A DNA stretch of 64,000 nt, taken from the NCBI RefSeq assembly GCF_004114955.1, contig NZ_CP030053.1, forward strand, positions 6,262,001-6,326,000. The letters are read 5' to 3'. How positions within the stretch are numbered: the first letter of the stretch is position 1; each line of letters begins with the position of its first letter. Source of the stretch: Bradyrhizobium guangzhouense (GTDB taxonomy: Bacteria; Pseudomonadota; Alphaproteobacteria; Rhizobiales; Xanthobacteraceae). Below are positions 52,993 to 61,182 of this stretch, piece after piece. The position numbers and the translations under genes are program-made. The notes beneath the pieces were generated by a model. The model saw only the letters and a list, made by a program, of their open reading frames with translations, did no database searches and had not been told where the DNA came from.

Positions 52993-53895
52993 TCAGGCCG
53001 AGAAGAAGTCCCGCAGCGCTTGCGCGGTGACGTCGGGGTTCTCCTCGGTGAGGAAGTGGCCGGAATCGACCGGCATGCCCTCGACATGGGTCGCCCATTG
53101 CTTCCAGGTGTCGAGCGGGGTCGCGGCGGCCTGGGCGATGCCGGCGTTGCCCCACAGCGCCAGCATGGGCACGGTGATCTTCTTGCCCGCTTCGACATCG
53201 GCCTTGTCGAGGTCGTAGTCGATCGTGGCGCCGGCGCGGTAATCCTCGCACATCGCGTGAATGCGGGCGGGATCGCGGAACGGGGCGATGTAGTGCTCGA
53301 GCGCACGCTTGTCGATCGCATCGAGCGTCTTCGCCTTGGTCTGGCTCGCCATCTTGAAGCGCAGGAAGAACTCGCCTTGCCCTGCGATCAGCGTCTCCGG
53401 CAGCGGCGCGGGCTGGGCGAGGAAGGTCCAGTGATAGATCTTCAGCGCATAGGCGCGGTTCATCCGCTCCCAGTAATTATAGGTCGGCAGGATATCGAGC
53501 ACGGCGAGCTTCGACAGCCGGCCGGGATGGTCGAGCGCGAGGCGATACGACACGCGGCCGCCGCGGTCGTGGCCGGCGAGCGCGAAGTGGACGTGGCCGA
53601 GCTTCTCCATCATCTCGACCATGGCCTTGGCCATCGCGCGCTTGCTGTAGGGCATGTGCAGCGCATCGCTCTCGGGCATATCGGACCAGCCATAGCCCGG
53701 CAGGTCGGCGATGATCAGCGTGAACTGGGAGGCCAAGCCGGGCGCGACGCGGTGCCACATCACATGCGTCTCGGAGAAGCCGTGCAGCAACAGCAGCGGC
53801 GGCCCCTTGCCGCCGACGCGCGCGAAGATGCGACCGAACGAGGTGTCGGTCCATTCGGAGGCAAAACCGGGATAGAGGTCGGCGAGATCGGACAT
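52993..53895 (-). CDS. alpha/beta hydrolase, haloacetate dehalogenase-like
   Basis: A 300-residue alpha/beta hydrolase. The nucleophile elbow is GHDRGGR with an aspartate nucleophile, as in haloacetate dehalogenases and epoxide hydrolases; the oxyanion motif is [10 protein letters not shown] and the catalytic histidine is in DSGHFL. Compared by memory with the Rhodopseudomonas fluoroacetate dehalogenase, it keeps the two carboxylate-binding arginines (DRGGR), the halide-site HW ([11 protein letters not shown]) and DYRAG tyrosine. The real substrate is untested. The start at 53895 has AAGG nine bases upstream. Confidence 0.82.
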   Translation of the reverse strand: MSDLADLYPGFASEWTDTSFGRIFARVGGKGPPLLLLHGFSETHVMWHRVAPGLASQFTLIIADLPGYGWSDMPESDALHMPYSKRAMAKAMVEMMEKLGHVHFALAGHDRGGRVSYRLALDHPGRLSKLAVLDILPTYNYWERMNRAYALKIYHWTFLAQPAPLPETLIAGQGEFFLRFKMASQTKAKTLDAIDKRALEHYIAPFRDPARIHAMCEDYRAGATIDYDLDKADVEAGKKITVPMLALWGNAGIAQAAATPLDTWKQWATHVEGMPVDSGHFLTEENPDVTAQALRDFFSA

Positions 53896-54085
53896 CTTCT
53901 GCATCCTTATCGGTCAGTCGCGAGGGGCCCCGACAAAGAGTCGAAAACAACCCCATGCACAGTAGCGGTATTATCATCGGGGTTGCTAACCCCGCCTGCT
54001 GATTGCGCATTTCTGGGATGCCGGAATGTGGCCCACAGCTCGGGATTCCGGATCGGCGCGTGGCGCCGTCCGGAATGACGTGAGC

Positions 54086-55369
54086 CTAGTTCCGCGCCTT
54101 CTCGGCTTCCACGGCCTGCCAGCCGATGTCGCGGCGGCAAAAACCTTCCGGCCAGCGGATCAGGTCGACGGCCTGATAGGCGCGCGCCTGCGCTTCGCTC
54201 ACGGTTGCGCCCAGCGCGCAGACATTGAGCACGCGGCCGCCATTGGCGAGGATGGCGCCGTCCTTCGCCACGGTGCCGGCATGGAAGATCTCGACGGTGT
54301 CGACCTTGGCCGCGTCATCGAGCCCCTCGATCCGCGTGCCCTTCTGATAGTCGCCGGGATAACCCTTCGCCGCCATCACCACGGTGAGCGCGGATTCCGG
54401 ATACCAGCGCAGGTCAAAATTCTTCAGCTGGCCGTCGCAGGCGGCGAGGAAGGCCGGCACGATGTCGCTCATCATGCGCAGCATCAGCACCTGGCATTCG
54501 GGGTCGCCGAAGCGGACGTTGAACTCGAACAGCTTTGGGCCCTGCGTGGTCAGCATAATCCCAGCGTAAAGAATGCCGCGGAACGGCGTGCCGCGGCTCT
54601 TCATGCCCGCCACCGTCGGCAGGATGATCTTGGCCATGATCGCGTCGTGGATCGCGGGCGTCACCAAAGGCGTCGGCGAATAGGCGCCCATGCCGCCGGT
54701 GTTCGGGCCGACGTCGTGATCGAACACGCGCTTGTGGTCCTGCGCGGAGGCGAGCGGGATCGCGGTCTCGCCGTCGCAGAGCGCGAAGAAGCTGATCTCG
54801 CGCCCCGGCAGAAATTCCTCGATCACGACTTCGGCGCCGGCCTCGCCAAACGCGCCCTCGAACATCATGGCGATGGCGTCCTCCGCCTCGCGCACGGTCT
54901 TGGCGACGACGACGCCCTTGCCGGCGGCAAGGCCGTCGGCCTTCACCACGATCGGCGCGCCCTGGCTCTGCACGTAAGCACGCGCATCGTTGGCGTTGGT
55001 GAAGCGCTTGTAGGCGCCGGTCGGAATGCCGAACTCGGTGCAGAGCGCTTTTGTAAAACCCTTGGAGCTTTCGAGCTGCGCCGGGATCTTGTTGGGCCCG
55101 AACGCCTTGATGCCCGCGGCGGTGAGATCATCGACGATGCCGGCCGCCAGCGGCGTCTCCGGCCCGACCACGACGAGCTCGACCGCGTTCGTCTTGCAGA
55201 AGTCGATCACGGCGGCATGGTCGGCGACATCGAGCGCCACGCATTCCGCCTCGCGCGCGATGCCGGCATTGCCGGGCGCGCACCAGAGTTTGGTCACCAG
55301 GGGACTGCCTGCGATCTTCCACGCCAGGGCATGTTCGCGGCCGCCGGAACCAAGCAGGAGAATGTGCAT
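54086..55369 (-). CDS. purD: phosphoribosylamine-glycine ligase
   Basis: A 427-residue ATP-grasp enzyme for the second step of purine synthesis. Landmarks are the N-terminal [32 protein letters not shown], the ATP-grasp [14 protein letters not shown] and the family signature [11 protein letters not shown]. It uses phosphoribosylamine derived from PRPP (prs, this window). The long frame upstream of 55369 is not family sequence. On its 5' side the accessory region begins. Confidence 0.96.
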   Translation of the reverse strand: MHILLLGSGGREHALAWKIAGSPLVTKLWCAPGNAGIAREAECVALDVADHAAVIDFCKTNAVELVVVGPETPLAAGIVDDLTAAGIKAFGPNKIPAQLESSKGFTKALCTEFGIPTGAYKRFTNANDARAYVQSQGAPIVVKADGLAAGKGVVVAKTVREAEDAIAMMFEGAFGEAGAEVVIEEFLPGREISFFALCDGETAIPLASAQDHKRVFDHDVGPNTGGMGAYSPTPLVTPAIHDAIMAKIILPTVAGMKSRGTPFRGILYAGIMLTTQGPKLFEFNVRFGDPECQVLMLRMMSDIVPAFLAACDGQLKNFDLRWYPESALTVVMAAKGYPGDYQKGTRIEGLDDAAKVDTVEIFHAGTVAKDGAILANGGRVLNVCALGATVSEAQARAYQAVDLIRWPEGFCRRDIGWQAVEAEKARN

Positions 55370-55648
55370 CGAAGGCTCAGAAAATGAGGGGTTTTGCTGG
55401 GCTGGGGGTCGCACGAATCGGGGTGGGGCTCAAGGGGGTGGGGGCGACTCCCCCGGCATTCCGGGGGGCAGACGCAGCGCGCGCCGGGAATTCGCCGGGG
55501 CCACCAATTGCAAACCGGGATTCCTTTCTCCATAGGGCGCCGTGAGCAAACAGCTCGTGATAACGGAGGCGAACACTCGCAATAGGTGCATAGTTATCCC
55601 CATTGCACGTCGAATCAAGCATACTGAAGCAAGGTTTGTGGAGGGGTC
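55370..55648. other. purD to accessory-region junction
   Basis: About 280 bases. The first half is very G-rich (GGGGGTGGGGGCGACTCCCC near 55434) and includes a stretch ending in TCCATAGGGCGCCGTGAGC. From about 55550 the composition becomes AT-richer, marking the likely edge of acquired DNA. No gene, tRNA or att-like duplication was seen. Confidence 0.4.
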
Positions 55649-57568
55649 ATGAGACTAATCGCGTTTCACGCGGAGAACATTCAACCCATCAAATTGGTTG
55701 AAGCAGATAGTCTTTCAGATGTCGTGGTCCTCGCAGGCCCGAACGGCGTCGGAAAAAGTCGTTTCCTCCAATGGCTATTGAATCAATTTCAGAACCCCGC
55801 ATCCAACGACCAGAATTGGATTTTAGTTGAGGCCACTTCCGAAACCGAGCGCGCTGAATGGGGCAAAACACAGCTCAATACAAGAAACGCGCAAGATGCC
55901 GATCGACTTCGAATATCCCTTCAGCGCGGTGGACGGAAACGAGCTGACACCAAGAGCAGCTTGCTCAATTTTGAAAGCGACAGAAAGATAACAAACGTTC
56001 TGCCCTATCAATTTAGTTGGGACTACACTGATCCTTTTCTTGAGGATGTTGGCTGGAACTACGGCTTCAACACCCTGAGCAACCGGTTCAACGATACGGT
56101 GCATTCAATTTTCAGAAAGGTGCGTAGCCGACGAGAGAACATTTCTCTTTACGTTGAAGAGCAAATGCGTGCTCGACTCCCGGGTTCTGCGCCCGCTGAG
56201 CAGCATGGGGCAATAAATGGCATCCTGGTCAACCCGGAGGAGTTCCCTGATCCTTTAGTGCCGTTTAAGGACGCGTTCGCACGCCTCTTGTCACCGAAGC
56301 AATTAGAAGAGCCCGACCCGAAAAAGTCGCAGTTGTTTTACGAACACGAAGGGCAGAGTTTTCCGATAACAGCGCTTAGCTCCGGAGAACGGGAGGTCGT
56401 CAATATCGTCTTCGATTTTCTGCTGCGGAATCCATCCGATTGCATCGTCGTTTTTGACGAACCCGAGTTGCATTTGCATCCAGAGCTTAGCTATCGCTTG
56501 ATCCAGACGCTGCGCACTGCGGGTGCTCGCAATCAATTCATTTTCTGCACCCACTCGGCTGAAATCATCTCCGCCTCTCTCGATAATTCAGTCATCTTCA
56601 TCGCCCCACCAAAGCAGCCCTCCATCAATCAAGCCATCCGCGTCACCGAGAACGATGATACTCACCAAGCATTGCGATTGGTCGGGCAATCAATCGGCAT
56701 TGTGGCGCTCGGTAAGAAAATCGTCCTTATCGAGGGGCAGCATGGCAGTTTGGACAAGCAGACGTATGGAGCAATGCTGAGGGGGAGTTTTCCAGACCTC
56801 GTGCTGGTCCCAAGTGGAGGAAAAGGGTTCATTCAGTCGTTTGGATCGCTGAATGACTTGGTTCTTAAGAAGACGATCTGGGGCGTGAGTTTTTTCATGC
56901 TCTGCGACGCAGATGCGGTGCCCCCTAGCCGCGATTTAGCAAGGCTCACCGAGTTGTCTGGTGGTCGTATGCAGGTGTTGAAACGTTATCACTTGGAGAA
57001 TTATTTCTTGGATGCGGAGGTGATCGCCCGCATGTTTGAGCCTTTTGAAACAGAAGCGTCGGAGCGCTCTTGGCTCCGTGATCCAGCCGCTATCGATGAG
57101 CGTCTGAAGACGATAGCGCGAGAGATTTTGTCCTACGCGGCGGCGCTTGTGGTGAGTGCTCATTTCCGCGAGCGAGCAGGGAACGTCGATCTGATGCCCA
57201 AGGGCAGCCAAGGGAAGACGACGGACGAACTTATAGCTCTTTTCGAGGTAGAAGCTGCGTCTGAGAGGTTGAGGATCAACGAAGCTCTCTTTGCCGATGA
57301 CATAGCCGTCTTCACTCGCCAGACCATGGCGGATTTGGAAAACAGTCTTGCGGACGGCACCTGGAAGAATAAGGTGCCGGGACGACCGATCTTGCAGATA
57401 TTCTGTTCAACCAAGCACTGCGGCCTGGACTTCGGGCGCTTCAAAAATGCTTTCGTCAAGGCTGCCCAAGGGACGGCAAATTCACCGTTCGCTGAGATTG
57501 AAGAGATTTTCGCTCGGTTTTCTGAGTTTGATACGGCTGCTGTGGTGCAACTAGTCCAAGTGGGATAG
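55649..57568 (+). CDS. fused ABC-type ATPase/TOPRIM-like (DUF4435-like) protein, candidate defence gene
   Basis: A 639-residue protein. Residues 1 to about 315 are an SMC/OLD-type ATPase: Walker A GPNGVGKS (30-37), signature LSSGE (243-247), Walker B VVFDEPELHLHPE (D270-E271) and H-switch CTHSAE (H302). Residues about 350-560 look TOPRIM-like: IVLIEGQHGSLD (E362), CDAD (D420, D422) and RYHLENYFLD. OLD nucleases and the PARIS defence pair AriA/AriB have such parts; here they are one chain. GGAGGGG precedes the ATG. Codon use is poorer in GC than the neighbours. It stands alone. Confidence 0.75.
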   Translation: MRLIAFHAENIQPIKLVEADSLSDVVVLAGPNGVGKSRFLQWLLNQFQNPASNDQNWILVEATSETERAEWGKTQLNTRNAQDADRLRISLQRGGRKRADTKSSLLNFESDRKITNVLPYQFSWDYTDPFLEDVGWNYGFNTLSNRFNDTVHSIFRKVRSRRENISLYVEEQMRARLPGSAPAEQHGAINGILVNPEEFPDPLVPFKDAFARLLSPKQLEEPDPKKSQLFYEHEGQSFPITALSSGEREVVNIVFDFLLRNPSDCIVVFDEPELHLHPELSYRLIQTLRTAGARNQFIFCTHSAEIISASLDNSVIFIAPPKQPSINQAIRVTENDDTHQALRLVGQSIGIVALGKKIVLIEGQHGSLDKQTYGAMLRGSFPDLVLVPSGGKGFIQSFGSLNDLVLKKTIWGVSFFMLCDADAVPPSRDLARLTELSGGRMQVLKRYHLENYFLDAEVIARMFEPFETEASERSWLRDPAAIDERLKTIAREILSYAAALVVSAHFRERAGNVDLMPKGSQGKTTDELIALFEVEAASERLRINEALFADDIAVFTRQTMADLENSLADGTWKNKVPGRPILQIFCSTKHCGLDFGRFKNAFVKAAQGTANSPFAEIEEIFARFSEFDTAAVVQLVQVG

Positions 57569-57584
57569 CCAGCAACGTTCTGCG

Positions 57585-57662
57585 AAATTACGGTGACGGG
57601 GCACAAAATTCCAAAGCCTAAGCATTAGTCTCGGCCGTTTAGTGCCCAGTCACCGCAATTTT
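57585..57662. repeat. MITE-like palindrome, copy A
   Basis: AAATTACGGTGACGGGGCAC at the left is inverted against GTGCCCAGTCACCGCAATTT at the right, with a centre reading CCAAAGCCTAAGCATTAG. It follows the ATPase gene. Four more relatives lie at 58907-60004. Confidence 0.8.
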
Positions 57663-57723
57663 GATTGGATCCTCCAAATCGCATCTTGCGATGCGGTCTC
57701 TCCCATCAGTGAGCGCACCGCCA

Positions 57724-58770
57724 CTACGGAGACCGCAAGGAAATGAAAAAATCGTTCTCATCAACGTGTTTCGCTTCCGAGTAGTTTTGGCCGCGATACA
57801 AAATGGCGACTGTATCAAAAAAAACATGAAAGTCCGCGTCAGATTCGCATTTGAAATTTAGGGGAACAAAGTCCTTGTAGTTTGACCGGTGTACGTAGGT
57901 CATAAAGTCCAGATCTTTGGCTGGATCAGGCGAATGTCCGATCTTCACACCGATTTTTTGAAACACATCAGGTTGTAAAGTGAATGTCTGGATTGTCGCT
58001 TCCTCTTGGGGCACTTCATCATTCGAAATCCAGAAACGGCCAGAACATTGCCGATCAGATTTCACCCATACAAACAGGTATCCGTCCTTCGCTCGGCCCT
58101 TATTGGGTATGTATGCACTCCAAGTTGATTGAATGGTGTTTGCACAATTAGGTTTCGAGGTGGTCTTGAAGCCGGCGAGTTTGCCGTCTGGGGGATAGGA
58201 AAAATAAGAAGAGTCCTGATCGTAAGCTTCGAGGCCGCAGATGTTAAACGTCTCGCTCAACTGAGCCTGCGTCATATACCAATTAGGGGCAGTACCAAAC
58301 CCAAAGTCGGACGATGTCGGCGTCCAGTTGGAAGTGGCCGTGCTTGTTTGACCTCCACAATTCGTCGCGTTAGCCTGAAAAACTTTGGAAGTTACACGCA
58401 CCTGCCAACTGTAAACACGGTCCGGCTTTGTCGGAATTGCTGCCGAGCCGACATACGATCCAGCGCACTGATTGCTAGTCCCACCGAAGCATATCTTTTG
58501 AGGGGAAGAAAAGTAATTAGGGACATTCTGAAATTGGGCCTTATCTTCGACTATCTCATATTCGAATGTTGCCTCCGAACATGGTACCGGTGCGCCCAAC
58601 ATTGCTTGTAGCTTGACTTCCTCTTGTCCTGTTGGGACGGCTATCCTTGAATTAAACGGCAACGGCCGGTTGTCTGGCCCGATTTGCGATAGAGCAAATG
58701 GATAATTACTTTGTTGGGCAAAAAGCTCGCTTGGCACGCAAAGCAACGATACCACGATCAGAAATCGCAT
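57724..58770 (-). CDS. secreted orphan protein of unknown function
   Basis: A 348-residue protein with a signal peptide (MRFLIVVSLLCVPSELFA, cut before QQSNYPF) and a mature part rich in aromatic residues and cysteines (about ten, for example KICFGGTSNQCAGS, TNCGGQ, ICGLEAYD, RQCSGRFW). That pattern suggests a disulfide-bonded extracytoplasmic beta protein. I recognise no family. AAGGAG lies six bases before the ATG, and composition is AT-richer than the core genes. It is flanked by MITE-like palindromes on both sides, as if it were a cassette. Confidence 0.7.
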   Translation of the reverse strand: MRFLIVVSLLCVPSELFAQQSNYPFALSQIGPDNRPLPFNSRIAVPTGQEEVKLQAMLGAPVPCSEATFEYEIVEDKAQFQNVPNYFSSPQKICFGGTSNQCAGSYVGSAAIPTKPDRVYSWQVRVTSKVFQANATNCGGQTSTATSNWTPTSSDFGFGTAPNWYMTQAQLSETFNICGLEAYDQDSSYFSYPPDGKLAGFKTTSKPNCANTIQSTWSAYIPNKGRAKDGYLFVWVKSDRQCSGRFWISNDEVPQEEATIQTFTLQPDVFQKIGVKIGHSPDPAKDLDFMTYVHRSNYKDFVPLNFKCESDADFHVFFDTVAILYRGQNYSEAKHVDENDFFISLRSP

Positions 58771-59094
58771 TCTGAGCTCCTTAAATTCAGACTCTCCGGT
58801 TCAAAGACCTGAGGTTGCGCCGAATTCATATTGCACACAAGCCTTAGTTCTAGCCGGTTACTCCAATCTCCGAAGATCAACCGTCATTGCGCTGCCGGCC
58901 GTTGGGGATTACGGTGACAGTGCACTCAGTTCATCGATAGCAGTCGATCATTGAGTGCACTGTCACCGTAATTCCAAAACTCCAAAGCCAAAGCATTAGC
59001 TGCTCCCGTTTAGTGCACTGGACTGCACTGTCACTGTAATTCGGACGATTCAGCATCCAGGGCGCAATGCGATTCCCGCCCCTCTCGCTGATCA
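58771..59094. other. non-coding region with two MITE-like palindromes
   Basis: About 324 bases without a gene. The part from 58907 to 59042 is made up of two overlapping palindromic elements; the rest has no recognised feature. Confidence 0.6.
58907..59042. repeat. MITE-like palindromes, copies B and B2 (adjacent)
   Basis: Copy B (58907-58973): GATTACGGTGACAGTGCACT inverted against GAGTGCACTGTCACCGTAAT. Copy B2 uses the right end of B as its left end, then CCAAAGCCAAAGCATTAG, and ends with TTTAGTGCACTGGACTGCAC...TGTCACTGTAATTC at about 59042. Confidence 0.8.
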
Positions 59095-59778
59095 CTATCC
59101 CAAGCAGGCGCGGAGAAGCCCACTTCCATAGTGTGTCACGTAGAACTCAGTAACCGAAGTTGTGGCAGACGCCGCACACCGAAGTATCTTCAAGTTCTCG
59201 ACGGAAATCTGAACCTCCGGACCCTGTTCGCCGATGACGTTGGCGATGAATGCAACAGGATTGGGCTTTAGTTCGCCCGACGCCTCGTGGCGCGTCTTCA
59301 GGACGAGAGCGTCTAAGGGATCGAAGTGTTTCAAGGTCTCGACAAACGACAGTCTCACACGGCCTGACCGGCTCGGGTCCATCGCGGCAGCGATCAGCCC
59401 CGCCCACATTTCTTGCAACTCAGGACGGCTCTCATCGTAAGCAGCGCGAAGCAATGGGATAGCTAAAGACGGGCTTACAGCCACTGTCTGCGTCACACCT
59501 CTTCGCTTCAGTATCTTAGTGAGCAGAACGTCATATTGGCTCGCGATGGCCGTCCGGACGAAATGAAGAGGGTCGCCAAGAACTAACCCGACCGCATCCT
59601 CAGGAACCGTCCCGAGCACTCGGCCTACATATCGAACCAACGCGCTACTTTCCGAAATTACGGTCGTCCCAAAAGTCGCGGTAGCTTGCGGTGCCTTGGC
59701 TTCGTCAGCCGATAAGCCGACGCCCGGGCTCCAGACACTTGGTGGTCCACTCCTTGCGCTGCCTTCCTCGTCGCTCAT
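59095..59778 (-). CDS. Abi-alpha (DUF4393) family protein
   Basis: A 227-residue protein with the DUF4393/Abi-alpha signature: VGRVLGTVPEDAVGLVLGDPLHFVRT, then GVTQTVAVSPSLAIPLLRAAYDESRPELQEMWAGLIAAAMDPS and FVETLKHFDPLDALVL. The family is named for an abortive-infection (phage exclusion) protein; its mechanism is unknown. No transmembrane helix is obvious. The start at 59778 has GGAG eight bases upstream. It is surrounded by MITE-like repeats. Confidence 0.8.
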   Translation of the reverse strand: MSDEEGSARSGPPSVWSPGVGLSADEAKAPQATATFGTTVISESSALVRYVGRVLGTVPEDAVGLVLGDPLHFVRTAIASQYDVLLTKILKRRGVTQTVAVSPSLAIPLLRAAYDESRPELQEMWAGLIAAAMDPSRSGRVRLSFVETLKHFDPLDALVLKTRHEASGELKPNPVAFIANVIGEQGPEVQISVENLKILRCAASATTSVTEFYVTHYGSGLLRACLG

Positions 59779-59874
59779 GACCTCATCTCCAGGGCCGTAG
59801 ACGACCAGAGAGCTGCAACCCGATTTTCGCACCTGCTGCTCTAGGCCTACGCGTTTCAGTCGCTAATCAGATAA

Positions 59875-60004
59875 AAATAACGGCGACAGTGCACTAAACG
59901 CAAAGCCAAACCAACAGTTGGCCGCGCTTAGTGCACCGTCACCTTAGTCCGGTGTGCACTAAATTCCCAAAGCATCAGTTGAGATATTTTGGTGCACCGT
60001 AATC
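59875..60004. repeat. MITE-like palindromes, copies C and C2 (adjacent)
   Basis: Copy C (59875-59949): AATAACGGCGACAGTGCACT inverted against TTAGTGCACCGTCACCTTAG, centre CGCAAAGCCAAACCAACAG. Copy C2 (about 59950-60004): GGTGTGCACTAAATTCCC...AAAGCATCAG...GGTGCACCGTAATC. Both are more diverged than copy B. Confidence 0.75.
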
Positions 60005-60025
60005 TCGCGACGATCCATTGAAGGG

Positions 60026-60370
60026 TCAGCGCTGCACGCACGCAAGGTTTGCAACCTGATGTTCAGGCGCTGAGACCTTCATCAAGCCATGACGCGTTCG
60101 TCGCCCGCAGTAGTAGGCGACGTCCAGCGTCTTGATCGTGCCAAAATCCGGGTCGCCTCCCTGGAGGCCGTTCTCCGCAACGAGATAACAGGCCGGCTTG
60201 TTCTCGCATTCGTCGCGAGCGATCTTGGTTGTGACTGGAATAGGATTGGCCTTATTCGCAGTGCCGTACCGTGAAGAGACAATATGAATGGCAGGGTCCT
60301 TTGCCGACGCCTCCTGCGAACTCCCCAAGGCGAACACGACGCAAGCCGAAACAAACAAAGCACGAAACAT
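60026..60370 (-). CDS. small secreted protein of unknown function
   Basis: A 114-residue protein with a signal peptide (MFRALFVSACVVFALGSSQEASA) and a mature part KDPAIHIVSSRYGTANKANPI, with paired cysteines (DECENKPACYLV, YYCGRR, ACVQR). It is probably periplasmic. GGAG is six bases before the ATG at 60370. No family is recognised. It follows copy C2 of the palindrome family on its 3' side. Confidence 0.65.
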   Translation of the reverse strand: MFRALFVSACVVFALGSSQEASAKDPAIHIVSSRYGTANKANPIPVTTKIARDECENKPACYLVAENGLQGGDPDFGTIKTLDVAYYCGRRTRHGLMKVSAPEHQVANLACVQR

Positions 60371-60882
60371 CACAATCTCCATTTTTAAAATAATGCGAAA
60401 TTTTAGAACATATCTATTTGAGGTTGTCCATAGGAAGGGCGGTGCAACAAATTTGGGGCGCTTGCGAAGCTTGCCGGCCGGCGCGCGGGCGATCCGGACC
60501 GCCGCGACGATAGCAACCACGGAGACGTCGGCGAATATGGTGCGCAATTGCGCGCCTGAGAATCCATCGGGCGACAGCGTTGGTGGCGAAATGGATTCCG
60601 GGCTCGTCGCTTCGCGACGCCCCGGAATGACAGGGAGAGTTGAACGCCGGAGCGCGGCGGAGCTCCTCTTCCTTCTCCCCCTGCGGGAGAAGGTGGCGCC
60701 GGATGAGGGGTTGCATCCGCAAACTTAATTGCAAGTTGGACTCGCCGAGAGAACCCCTCACCCAAGTGGGCCTGCGTTGACCAGCGGCGATGCCCTCTCC
60801 CGCATCCGCCTTCGCCCGAAGGCGGGCTTCGGCGGACAAGAGGGGCGAGGGCACAGCAAGCAGCAGCGCGATGACGGCAGCG
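60371..60882. other. repeat-laden non-coding region
   Basis: About 510 bases without a convincing gene. It contains pieces of common intergenic repeats: GATTCCGGGCTCGTCGCTTC...CCCCGGAATGAC near 60598, CTCCCCCTGCGGGAGAAGG near 60675, and CGCCTTCGCCCGAAGGCG near 60808. Open frames across it are built from these repeats. Confidence 0.6.
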
Positions 60883-61182
60883 CTACACCTGCTTCCCCGC
60901 AATGATCTCCTGCAACGTCGCGACATGCCGCGCGAAGGCGCCGCGGCCGGTGGCGGTCGCGGTCACCGTCGTCTGCGGCTTCTTGCCGACAAAAGCCTTC
61001 TCCACCGACACATACCCCGCCTTCGCCAGCGTCTCGATATGGGCGCCGAGATTGCCGTCGGTGGCGCCGGTGAGTTTTTTCAGGCGGGCGAATTCCAGGC
61101 CCGAGGCAACAGGCAATGCGTTCAGGGCCGCCATGATCTTCAGCCGCAAGGGCTGATGGATGATGTCGTCGAGCTCGGCCAT
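60883..61182 (-). CDS. winged-helix transcriptional regulator
   Basis: A 99-residue protein with a single winged helix: IHQPLRLKIMAALNAL, FARLKKLTGATDGNLGAHIETLAKAGYVSVEK and a wing GKKPQTTVTATATGRGAF. It resembles the ArsR/MarR-like 'HTH_34' group that often accompanies a membrane protein. Its start overlaps the stop of the upstream membrane-protein gene (TGATG), so the two are co-translated and the regulator may control the pair. Confidence 0.85.
   Translation of the reverse strand: MAELDDIIHQPLRLKIMAALNALPVASGLEFARLKKLTGATDGNLGAHIETLAKAGYVSVEKAFVGKKPQTTVTATATGRGAFARHVATLQEIIAGKQV

Noticed and set aside
17540..53895. A fluoroacetate detoxification system made of the FlK-like thioesterase and the dehalogenase-like hydrolase
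   Set aside because: The genes are 35 kb apart in unrelated neighbourhoods; only the individual motif matches are reported.
60403..60926. Two overlapping minus-strand open frames of 120-170 codons
   Set aside because: They are built from pieces of intergenic palindromes and have no ribosome site or family resemblance.
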